Shown here one piece after another: positions 1-5,409 of a stretch of 5,409 nt of DNA. The notes under the pieces are model-generated. The model was not told the origin of the DNA, made no database searches, and saw nothing but the letters and a program-made list of their open reading frames with translations. Source of the stretch: Betaproteobacteria bacterium (lineage in GTDB: Bacteria > Pseudomonadota > Gammaproteobacteria > Burkholderiales > Burkholderiaceae_E). Every line of letters starts with the position of its first letter. Positions within the stretch are counted from its first letter, which is position 1. Both the position numbers and the translations under genes were made by a program. The stretch covers positions 1-5,409 of the forward strand of contig VGHV01000186.1 in NCBI GenBank assembly GCA_016868095.1, given 5' to 3'.

Positions 1-503
1 TGTCGGATCATGTGCTGGAAAAACGCGGGGCCTTGCACGTACAAATTAGTTTGCCGCTTGGCAAGACGCGAGGGCAGCCGCTATTACATTGCTTTGTCGT
101 CCACTTTGGCTTTCTTGCCGCGGGTAGGCAGCGCCAGGTCGAGGCGCTAAGTGAGTGGGTGCAGTCGGTGGTGCCCGCCGGATCGCCGCTCATCATTGCG
201 GGTGATTTCAATGATTGGAATAATCGCTTGCATCAACCCTTATGTGAACCTAACGCACTTGCCGAAGTTCATCAGCAGATCGCTGAGCATCCGTCTGAAA
301 AAGGATTCAAGGCAGCGCGCACCTTCCCAGCCTGGTTGCCCAGGCTCAGGATGGATCGAATTTACCAGCGGGGCTTTCGTGTGGAACAAACCCGCGTGCT
401 CAAGGGCAGAGCATGGGCTAAGCTTTCGGATCATTCGCCTGTACTTGCTGATCTCGTCTTGGAGACTGGCTTGAGCCAGCCTCGTGATGGCGCCGCTTGT
501 TGA
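1..503 (+). CDS. Endonuclease/exonuclease/phosphatase (EEP) family protein, 3' part
   Basis: This is the C-terminal part of an EEP-superfamily (DNase I-like) metal-dependent phosphodiesterase. The reading frame is open from base 3 to a TGA at 501-503, so the true start lies left of the window; the GTG at 12 is internal. Visible family signatures are the central strand with VHFGF (about 99-113), the metal and catalytic motif GDFND (201-215), MDRIY (351-365) before the last strands, and the terminal LSDHSPV (423-443), whose Asp-His pair is catalytic in this fold. The spacing and the RTFPAW/MDRIY style resemble YbhP-type proteins, which in other bacteria are often encoded next to cardiolipin synthase. 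That comparison is from memory, and the substrate (nucleic acid or phospholipid-type phosphodiester) cannot be told. The 3' end overlaps the exonuclease gene by 17-20 bp, which suggests co-translation. The family is confident, the specific role is not. Confidence 0.88.
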   Translation, partial: SDHVLEKRGALHVQISLPLGKTRGQPLLHCFVVHFGFLAAGRQRQVEALSEWVQSVVPAGSPLIIAGDFNDWNNRLHQPLCEPNALAEVHQQIAEHPSEKGFKAARTFPAWLPRLRMDRIYQRGFRVEQTRVLKGRAWAKLSDHSPVLADLVLETGLSQPRDGAAC

Positions 504-1467
504 ACGACGGCCCGAGGGACTTTATTGCCCTGCGGGTGATTTTTATATCGATCCATGGCGACCTGTTGAGCGTGCGGTGATCACCCATGCCCACGCAGAC
601 CATGCCCGAGGTGGCCATCAACATTATTTGTCGCATGTCGATGCTGCTCAAATGCTAAAAACAAGACTTGGCGGCGCGATTTCGTTACAAACCTTGAACT
701 ATGGTGAAGTCATTAAGCTTGGCGGTGTACAGCTTAGTTTGCATCCGGCTGGTCACGTCTTGGGCTCTTCACAAATCAGGATGGTCCATCAAGGGCAGGT
801 GTGGGTGGTATCAGGCGATTACAAAATCGAGGCTGAGCCGAGTTGCCAGGCCTTTGAGCCCTTGCGATGCGATGTCTTCGTCACAGAATCCACGTTCGCC
901 TTGCCGATTTATTGCTGGGAACCACAGTCGATGGTGATCGAGCAAATCAGCGCATGGTGGCAGGCCAATGCAGCAAAAGGTATTTATTCTGTACTTTATA
1001 CCTATTCACTCGGCAAAGCCCAACGCCTGGCGATGGCGCTTCCCGACGGTCCGGTCTGGGTCCATCCAGCGGTTGATGCCATACATGCTTGCTATCGAAA
1101 CGCGGGCCGCAAGATTCCTTTGATGCCTTGCTGGCGTGGTGAGCAAAAACCGCCTGCGGGCAGTTTGCTGCTTGTGCCGCCAGCCATTGCTGACTCATCG
1201 GCATTGTCGCGTTTGGCAGGCTATGAGGATGCTTCGGTGTCGGGTTGGATGCGTTTGCGTGGGATTCGCAAACGCCGTGCTTTAGATCGCGGCTTTGTGA
1301 TGTCGGATCATGCCGACTGGCAGGGTCTGCTTTGGGCGATTCGCCAAACCGGTGCACAAAAGATCTTTGTCACCCATGGGCAGGTCGATGTCTTGGTGCG
1401 TTATTTGTGCGAACAAGGCCTCGATGCAGCGCCGCTGCAGGCCCTGGGTTGGGGTGAAGATGTCTGA
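487..1467 (+). CDS. Ligase-associated DNA exonuclease, metallo-beta-lactamase fold
   Basis: A 326-residue protein of the metallo-beta-lactamase/beta-CASP-like nuclease group, matching the 'putative exonuclease, DNA ligase-associated' family (TIGR04122) in length and motifs; older annotations call such proteins mRNA 3'-end processing factors. Counting from the ATG at 487, the zinc-binding motif HAHADHARGG begins at H34 (H34, H36, D38, H39). Further metal ligands fit H90 in HPAGHVLGSS, D111 in SGDYK, and H275 in SDHADW near the C-terminus. EST and VTHG (H297) are also typical. The opening GLYCPAGDFYIDPW is characteristic of this family. The start could be GTG 484 or ATG 487; I prefer ATG. No strong Shine-Dalgarno sequence lies at normal spacing, so coupling to the upstream EEP gene is likely. 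It overlaps the ligase start by 8 bp. Inferred role: DNA end processing together with ligase and helicase in the cytoplasm. Confidence 0.93.
   Translation: MAPLVERRPEGLYCPAGDFYIDPWRPVERAVITHAHADHARGGHQHYLSHVDAAQMLKTRLGGAISLQTLNYGEVIKLGGVQLSLHPAGHVLGSSQIRMVHQGQVWVVSGDYKIEAEPSCQAFEPLRCDVFVTESTFALPIYCWEPQSMVIEQISAWWQANAAKGIYSVLYTYSLGKAQRLAMALPDGPVWVHPAVDAIHACYRNAGRKIPLMPCWRGEQKPPAGSLLLVPPAIADSSALSRLAGYEDASVSGWMRLRGIRKRRALDRGFVMSDHADWQGLLWAIRQTGAQKIFVTHGQVDVLVRYLCEQGLDAAPLQALGWGEDV
1451..1462 (+). promoter_or_regulatory. Ribosome-binding site and start of the ligase
   Basis: GGGG at 1451-1454, five bases before ATG 1460, is a plausible Shine-Dalgarno site inside the last codons of the exonuclease gene. 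It supports 1460 as the ligase start over in-frame ATGs further upstream (such as 1310), which would force a long overlap with a well-conserved exonuclease C-terminus. Confidence 0.6.
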
Positions 1468-3322
1468 AGCTCAGACAAGCGCAGGCCCATCCCAAGTCGT
1501 CGCCTCTAAGCACCATGCGATAGGCACTGGCCACGAAGACGGACTTTGCTGGTTTGCGTCGGTGCTTGAGGCACTTGAGCAGTCAAACGCCAATGCTCAT
1601 AAGCTTGAGGTACTCAAGCAGTGCTTTACCAATCGCCTGGACACAGCCCATAAAGAAGATCTCGCCTGGCTGATCTATTTTCTAGCAGGCGGTAAATTGC
1701 CGCGCTCGATTCGCAGTGGGGTGCTGCGCGAGGCGGCGATCCAGGCAAGCGGGCTACCCGCATGGCTATTTGAAGCCTGCTATGCGCACGCTGGTGATCT
1801 TGCTGAAACCATCGCCTACTGTTTAGATCATGTAGGTTTGGATCAAGCAGGTCTCGATCATGCAGGTTTAGGTCATTCTGGTTTGGATCAAGCAGCCGAT
1901 GTGGATCCAAAAGATGTAACTATACCGAAACATCGCTCGAAGCTTGTCGAGGTTCGTGACCACGAGTCATCATCCCTTAAGCGAAGTTTGCATGCGTGGC
2001 TTGAGGGGCAAGCCCTAGCGATGGCGCAGCAACCCGTTGAAGCCCAAATTCAATGGTTAACGACTCAGTGGCGCGCTTATCCAGCGAAGGTGCGCTTTGC
2101 GATGAATAAGATCATGACTGGTGGATTTCGGATTGGTGTTTCACGTGCTATGGTTTTAAGAGCGCTTGCTGAGGCAAGCGGCCTGCCTGCGCCATTACTT
2201 GCTCAGCGGTTTATGGGCTGGACAGGGCAGTTGCCTAGTGCTGGGCGGCTTGAGGCCTTGCTTGCTGATCAGAGGAGCGAGTCTTCATCTGAGCAAGTTC
2301 TGCCCTTTTGCTTAGCCCAAAGTTTTGATCAGGACTACTCGGCCATGGGCGAAGCTAGAAACTGGCAAGGCGAGTGGAAATGGGACGGCATTAGGGTGCA
2401 GTGGATTGCTGGCAAGGCGCAAAGCTATTTGTGGTCGCGTGGGGAAGAGTTGATGAGTGAACAATTTCCCGATCTGATGATTGAATCGTTTCGCCACATG
2501 ATCCCGGCTGGTACGATGATTGATGCAGAACTCGTGGCCTGGGATCCGAACCTGAATCAGGTCGCAGGCTTTGCTGCTTTGCAAACCCGACTCAATCGAA
2601 AGCGTGTGAATACAGCGCTCACGCGCAGCCATCCAGTTGTCTTGATTGCTTATGACCTTTTGCGCCTCGGCGATGAGGATTTACGTCAGCAAGCCTTAAG
2701 CGTGCGGCGCGAAAAACTTCACATGCTTGCCGCAAAGCTTTCTGGTGCTTTAATGCTTTCGCCTTGTTTTTCGTTTGCACAATGGACCGATCTTGCCGAA
2801 TTGCGACATAAGGCCAGTCAACTTAGGGCCGAGGGCTTGATGCTTAAACATCGCGACAGTCATTATGGCCTGGGACGTGCGAAGATGTATCAAGGCGATG
2901 GTTTGCGCGGTGGTTGGTGGAAATGGAAGCAAGACCCTTTTACCGTTGATGCCGTATTGATCTACGCCCAGGCGGGCCACGGCAGACGGGCTAATTTATA
3001 TACCGATTACACTTTTGCGGTACGAGGCCCCGATGGGTGGTTGAGTTTGGCAAAGGCCTATTCGGGACTAAGTGATGCGGAGATTCGTGAGGTCGACGCC
3101 CGAATTCGTAAGACAACCCGCGAACAATTTGGACCGGTAAGAGTTGTCGAACCCAGTATGGTCTTTGAAATAGCTTTTGAAGCGATCTCGCCAAGCAAGC
3201 GGCATAAGGCGGGCTTTGCCCTGAGATTCCCACGGATACTGCGATGGCGAAGGGATAAGCGCATCGAAGACGTTGACAGTATTGAACGCGTGCACGAACT
3301 CTATAGGATGACAGGCGCATGA
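1460..3322 (+). CDS. ATP-dependent DNA ligase (ligase-associated DNA damage response type)
   Basis: A 620-residue ATP-dependent DNA ligase of the PP_1105-like family (TIGR04120), which seals nicks via a lysine-AMP intermediate. An N-terminal DNA-binding domain (about 30-270; LAGGKLPR, GDLAETIA, MNKIMTGGFRIGVS) precedes the adenylation domain. Motif I is EWKWDGIR with nucleotidyl lysine K307. WSRGEE is motif Ia, IDAELVAW carries E357 (motif III), EGLMLKH carries E458 and K463 (motif IV), and WWKWK carries K488 and K490 (motif V). The OB-fold follows, ending with RFPRILRWRRDK (R589, motif VI). All catalytic residues are present, so it should be active. The chosen ATG 1460 follows GGGG at 1451-1454 and overlaps the exonuclease stop; earlier in-frame ATGs lie inside the exonuclease gene. 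It looks longer than usual members (about 530-560 residues from memory) because of a roughly 30-residue N-terminal extension and an expanded linker at about 121-176 with pentapeptide repeats. Confidence 0.95.
   Translation: MSEAQTSAGPSQVVASKHHAIGTGHEDGLCWFASVLEALEQSNANAHKLEVLKQCFTNRLDTAHKEDLAWLIYFLAGGKLPRSIRSGVLREAAIQASGLPAWLFEACYAHAGDLAETIAYCLDHVGLDQAGLDHAGLGHSGLDQAADVDPKDVTIPKHRSKLVEVRDHESSSLKRSLHAWLEGQALAMAQQPVEAQIQWLTTQWRAYPAKVRFAMNKIMTGGFRIGVSRAMVLRALAEASGLPAPLLAQRFMGWTGQLPSAGRLEALLADQRSESSSEQVLPFCLAQSFDQDYSAMGEARNWQGEWKWDGIRVQWIAGKAQSYLWSRGEELMSEQFPDLMIESFRHMIPAGTMIDAELVAWDPNLNQVAGFAALQTRLNRKRVNTALTRSHPVVLIAYDLLRLGDEDLRQQALSVRREKLHMLAAKLSGALMLSPCFSFAQWTDLAELRHKASQLRAEGLMLKHRDSHYGLGRAKMYQGDGLRGGWWKWKQDPFTVDAVLIYAQAGHGRRANLYTDYTFAVRGPDGWLSLAKAYSGLSDAEIREVDARIRKTTREQFGPVRVVEPSMVFEIAFEAISPSKRHKAGFALRFPRILRWRRDKRIEDVDSIERVHELYRMTGA
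1821..1895 (+). repeat. 15-bp tandem repeat, 5 copies, inside the ligase gene
   Basis: Five contiguous 15-bp units begin at 1821, 1836, 1851, 1866 and 1881. The consensus is GTTTRGATCAWGCAG, and units 2 and 5 are identical. In frame they encode a pentapeptide of the form G-L-D-(H/Q)-(A/V/S), ligase residues about 121-145, directly after the conserved GDLAETIA helix and before the rest of the N-terminal domain. Similarity at the DNA level, including third codon positions, points to slippage or tandem duplication rather than an old conserved domain. The unit length is a multiple of three, so the frame is kept. Confidence 0.95.
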
Positions 3323-3391
3323 GCAGCCAAGGCTGTAGGCTGACCGTAGATGAGCAGACAAGGCTATAGGACGATGGGCGCATGAGTAGCC
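3301..3391 (+). repeat. Degenerate 31-32-bp tandem repeat carrying SD and start codon, spanning the ligase/DUF429 junction
   Basis: Three related units place ATGAG at 3319, 3350 and 3382, each preceded by TAGG 10-11 bases upstream. Bases 3301-3328 match 3364-3391 at 24 of 28 positions with an offset of 63. Bases 3319-3339 match 3350-3370 at 19 of 21 with an offset of 31. The first ATG overlaps the ligase stop as ATGA and opens a 16-codon ORF ending at TAG 3367-3369. The second ATG opens an 11-codon ORF, in the ligase frame, ending at TGA 3383-3385, which overlaps the third ATG, the DUF429 start, again as ATGA. The second mini-ORF ends in GYRTMGA, an evident copy of the ligase tail LYRMTGA. 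I infer that the ancestral ligase/DUF429 junction was a 4-bp ATGA overlap that was later duplicated. Confidence 0.88.
3368..3384 (+). promoter_or_regulatory. Ribosome-binding site deciding the DUF429 start
   Basis: AGGA at 3368-3371 stands ten bases before ATG 3382. The same AGGA-N10-ATG arrangement occurs at 3305-3321, but there the frame closes after 16 codons. Only the ATG at 3382 leads into the long open frame with the family's conserved N-terminal strand, so it must be the functional start. Confidence 0.6.
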
Positions 3392-4356
3392 GATTGATCG
3401 GTGTTTTGGGTGTCGACTTTACCAGTGCACCGGGCGCAAAAAAGCCAATTGTGCTTGCCCGTGCTGTGCTTGAGGGCCGATCCGATCGGATGCCCGCCAC
3501 ATCGCGTTTAAAGCTATTAGGGTTTGAACGATTTAGTGATTGGCTTGCATTTGAGCGCTTTTTGCATGCGCCTTGGACCGATCGTCAAGCCTATGATCCA
3601 TCTGTGGTTGTGGGTGGCTTTGACTTCCCATTTGGGTTGCCTAAAGATCTTTTGAAGGCGTGGCAATGGGATCGGCTGGATTATCGGCAAATCGCTATGA
3701 AGTTTGCTTGCAAGGATCGTAGCTATTGGGTTGCCGCCTTAAAGCGCTTTTGTGAACCACGCCCGGTGGGCCATAAGTTTGCCCATCGAGCCTGCGATGG
3801 CCCTGCAGGCTCGAGTCCATCGATGAAATGGGTGAATCCGCCGGTTGTTTTCATGTATCGCGAAGGATTTAAGCGGCTGATTGATGCGGGCTGGCATTTG
3901 CCGGGCTTTGAGGCCCCATTGGATATTGAAGCGGCATCGGATGTTGCAGGCTCACCGGACGTTGAAGCGGCATTGGATGTTGCAGCTCCACCGGAGGTTG
4001 ACATGCCAGTGGCCCTTGAGGCTTATCCAGGGCATCTAGCACGCGCACTGATTGGCAAGCTTTCTTATAAATCAGATAGCGTGCCCAACGACCCCAAACG
4101 CTTAGAAATCCGAAGCGCCATGCTCGGAGCCTTGGCTGCAAGACTTCCCTTTGAGCTTATTGTCGATCAAATCGATACCGATCTAATGCTTGAAGATGGT
4201 CGTGGTGATGTGATCGACGCATGGCTTTGTGCGATTCAAGCTGCCTGGGCTGCAATGAAAGGCCCACCATGTTGGGGTGCTGACGAGGATGCTGATCCGC
4301 AAGAGGGTTGGATTGCCTCCATCGATTTGGTCAACACATTAAAGCCCAAGGCATGA
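3382..4356 (+). CDS. DUF429 domain protein (predicted RNase H-like nuclease fold)
   Basis: A 324-residue DUF429 protein. The family is predicted to adopt an RNase H-like fold, and its biochemical function is not established. Visible hallmarks are the N-terminal strand GVDFTSAPGAKKP (D12), the second strand GGFDFPFGLP (D81), the segment GPAGSSPSMKWVNPPV, the EAYPG motif (E213), and a C-terminal DVIDAWLCAIQAAWA helix (D279). These acidic residues are where a metal-dependent active site would be expected, which is inference. Residues 181-204 form an acidic Ala/Pro-rich insert made of a 12-residue unit repeated twice, just before EAYPG. The gene lies between the ligase and helicase: its start follows a duplicated junction and its stop overlaps the helicase ATG by 4 bp. 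Co-expression with the DNA repair set is therefore likely, and a nucleic-acid role is a reasonable but unproven guess. Confidence 0.88.
   Translation: MSSRLIGVLGVDFTSAPGAKKPIVLARAVLEGRSDRMPATSRLKLLGFERFSDWLAFERFLHAPWTDRQAYDPSVVVGGFDFPFGLPKDLLKAWQWDRLDYRQIAMKFACKDRSYWVAALKRFCEPRPVGHKFAHRACDGPAGSSPSMKWVNPPVVFMYREGFKRLIDAGWHLPGFEAPLDIEAASDVAGSPDVEAALDVAAPPEVDMPVALEAYPGHLARALIGKLSYKSDSVPNDPKRLEIRSAMLGALAARLPFELIVDQIDTDLMLEDGRGDVIDAWLCAIQAAWAAMKGPPCWGADEDADPQEGWIASIDLVNTLKPKA
3786..3814 (+). other. Perfect 10-bp inverted repeat (stem-loop) within the DUF429 gene
   Basis: Arm TCGAGCCTGC (3786-3795) is the exact reverse complement of GCAGGCTCGA (3805-3814), separated by nine bases. The stem has seven G/C pairs of ten and would be stable in mRNA. 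No U-tract follows, so it is not an intrinsic terminator. It encodes conserved family residues around CDGPAGSS, so it may simply reflect codon choice. Confidence 0.75.
3922..3993 (+). repeat. 36-bp direct tandem repeat, 2 copies, inside the DUF429 gene
   Basis: Bases 3922-3957 and 3958-3993 are adjacent copies differing at a few positions, encoding DIEAASDVAGSP and DVEAALDVAAPP. Each unit looks like two diverged 18-bp halves beginning D-(I/V), and a further decayed half (EVDMPV) follows at 3994. The frame is kept. The insert is acidic and low in complexity, and probably forms a flexible loop. Confidence 0.9.
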
Positions 4357-5409
4357 GTGGTTTGTCCAAGTCCGCTGAAGAAAGTTTCCCAGCCCTCAAG
4401 GCCTGCGTGGATCACTACTTTGCCGCGCGTGGCTGGAAGCCTCTTGCTTTTCAACGCGAGACATGGCGTGCTATCGCACAGGGTCAAAGTGGCCTTGTTC
4501 ATGCACCAACCGGCATGGGTAAGACGCAAGCACTTTGGCTTGGTGCTTGTATGCAAAGCCTGAGGTTTCACAAGCGCTCAAAGGCTGCAAGCACATTAAA
4601 CGGTCCGACTCTTTTATGGATTACGCCCATGCGTGCCTTGGCGAGCGACAGCCTGTCCGCCCTGCGCGAACCATTTATCGACACGCTTTGGGCGCAGCGA
4701 TTCGATGTGGCTATGCGCACAGGAGACAGCACAAGCGCTGAGCGTCAGCGTCAAGCACGGCGTTGGCCATTTGCACTGATCACCACGCCCGAGAGCCTTC
4801 ATCTCATGTTATCGCGCGCTGATGCAACAGCGGTACTGGGCAGAGTCCGATTCGTGATGGTTGACGAGTGGCATGAACTTATCGGGAGCAAGCGTGGGGT
4901 CATGCTCCAACTTGCGCTGGCTTGGTTGCGCCAACAGCTTGAGCATGCTCCACAGGTTTGGGCTCTGTCAGCAAGCCTTGGCGATTTGGAGGCCGCCGCG
5001 AGCGCTCTAATCCCAGGCAAGCCCCGCATGATCACAAGTAGTAAGCCCAAGTCAATTCAGGTGCACTGCTTGTTGCCGCAAGCCTCATCGCGCCTGGCTT
5101 GGGCAGGGCACTTGGGCTTGAGCATGTGTGAGCCTTTGGCCCAATATCTTGATCAAAGTAAGAGCGCTCTGGTATTTACAAATACCCGCTCGCAAGCCGA
5201 GCTCTGGTATCAGGCTTTGCTTGAAGCTCGCCCACAATGGGCAGGTCGCATCGCTTTGCATCATGCTTCGCTTGATTTGTCCGTGAGGCGTTGGGTCGAG
5301 CAGGCACTTAAGGCGGGTCAGTTATCACTGGTTGTCTGTACCTCAAGCCTTGACTTAGGCGTTGATTTTTCGCCTGTCGAAGAAGTGATACAAATTGGAT
5401 CGCCTAAGG
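4353..5409 (+). CDS. Ligase-associated DEXH-box helicase (Lhr-like SF2), 5' part
   Basis: The first 352 residues of a superfamily 2 helicase of the ligase-associated DEXH-box type (TIGR04121, related to Lhr); the frame stays open to the right edge, so the 3' end is missing. Domain 1 has the Q-motif-like region PLAFQRETW, Walker A APTGMGKT (K57), motif Ia TPMRALA, motif Ib TTPESL, the Walker B box DEWH (D171-H174) followed by the family-typical ELIGSKRG, and motif III SAS (206-208). Domain 2 has VFTNTRSQAE (274-283) and motif V TSSLDLGVDF (330-339), and the window ends in the QIGSPK segment leading to motif VI. ATG 4353 overlaps the DUF429 stop as ATGA, with no well-spaced Shine-Dalgarno site, so translation is probably coupled. 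Expected role: ATP-driven, probably 3'-5' translocation on DNA, supplying substrates to the partner nuclease and ligase; the polarity is assumed from Lhr relatives. Confidence 0.94.
   Translation, partial: MSGLSKSAEESFPALKACVDHYFAARGWKPLAFQRETWRAIAQGQSGLVHAPTGMGKTQALWLGACMQSLRFHKRSKAASTLNGPTLLWITPMRALASDSLSALREPFIDTLWAQRFDVAMRTGDSTSAERQRQARRWPFALITTPESLHLMLSRADATAVLGRVRFVMVDEWHELIGSKRGVMLQLALAWLRQQLEHAPQVWALSASLGDLEAAASALIPGKPRMITSSKPKSIQVHCLLPQASSRLAWAGHLGLSMCEPLAQYLDQSKSALVFTNTRSQAELWYQALLEARPQWAGRIALHHASLDLSVRRWVEQALKAGQLSLVVCTSSLDLGVDFSPVEEVIQIGSPK

Noticed and set aside
1301..1312. Twelve-base match (TGTCGGATCATG) with the first bases of the window
   Set aside because: Both encode a Ser-Asp-His in unrelated proteins; the match is short with no flanking similarity, so chance is sufficient.
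947..1357. Antisense open frame of 136 codons inside the exonuclease gene
   Set aside because: It lies wholly opposite a conserved metallo-beta-lactamase gene; the translation is low in complexity and shows no family features.
1310..1459. In-frame 5' extension of the ligase to ATG 1310
   Set aside because: It would overlap the conserved exonuclease C-terminus by over 150 bp; the extension is not protein-like for a ligase, and ATG 1460 has a good ribosome-binding site.
1821..1895. CRISPR-like array
   Set aside because: The units are directly contiguous 15-mers with no spacers and lie in frame within a gene.
3323..3381. Terminator or promoter in the only intergenic gap
   Set aside because: No stable stem followed by a T-tract and no convincing -35/-10 pair; the gap is fully accounted for by the degenerate repeat.
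3479..3488. Palindrome TCCGATCGGA near the start of DUF429
   Set aside because: A 10-bp palindrome inside a coding region with no second copy nearby; no reason to call it an operator.
2991..3500. Antisense open frame of 169 codons across the ligase 3' end and DUF429 start
   Set aside because: It is the shadow of two well-supported genes, shows no recognisable motif, and spans the tandem-repeat junction.

Overview
The window is a compact, single-strand (+) stretch of a bacterial chromosome with almost no non-coding DNA. It holds five genes in a row: the tail of an endonuclease/exonuclease/phosphatase (EEP) protein, a metallo-beta-lactamase-fold DNA exonuclease, an ATP-dependent DNA ligase, a DUF429 protein, and the first two thirds or so of a DEXH-box helicase that runs off the right edge. 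Moderate GC content, the EEP type (YbhP-like) and the DUF429 sequence style suggest a proteobacterium, most likely a betaproteobacterium (Burkholderiales). This is a judgement from remembered family members, not a search result.

Layout: 1-503 EEP 3' end; 487-1467 exonuclease (17 bp overlap with the EEP gene); 1460-3322 ligase (8 bp overlap); 3323-3381 a 59-nt gap made of a degenerate tandem repeat; 3382-4356 DUF429; 4353-5409 helicase (ATGA stop/start overlap). The tight overlaps indicate one transcript with translational coupling. I see no internal terminator, promoter, tRNA, mobile element or CRISPR array.

Exonuclease, ligase and helicase are the three core members of the 'ligase-associated DNA damage response' set known from many proteobacteria. 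The expected fourth member, the PdeM-type calcineurin-like phosphoesterase, is not in the window and could lie downstream of the helicase. Presumably the helicase opens DNA, the nuclease trims ends and the ligase seals them, but the pathway has little experimental definition. The DUF429 gene sits inside this set between ligase and helicase, which makes it a candidate extra nuclease-like partner.

The most unusual signal is repeated local tandem duplication. A 15-bp unit repeated five times gives a pentapeptide repeat in the ligase linker. A roughly 31-bp unit present three times carries the ribosome-binding site and start codon between ligase and DUF429. A 36-bp unit repeated twice gives an acidic Ala/Pro repeat in DUF429. 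All three lie within about 2.2 kb.
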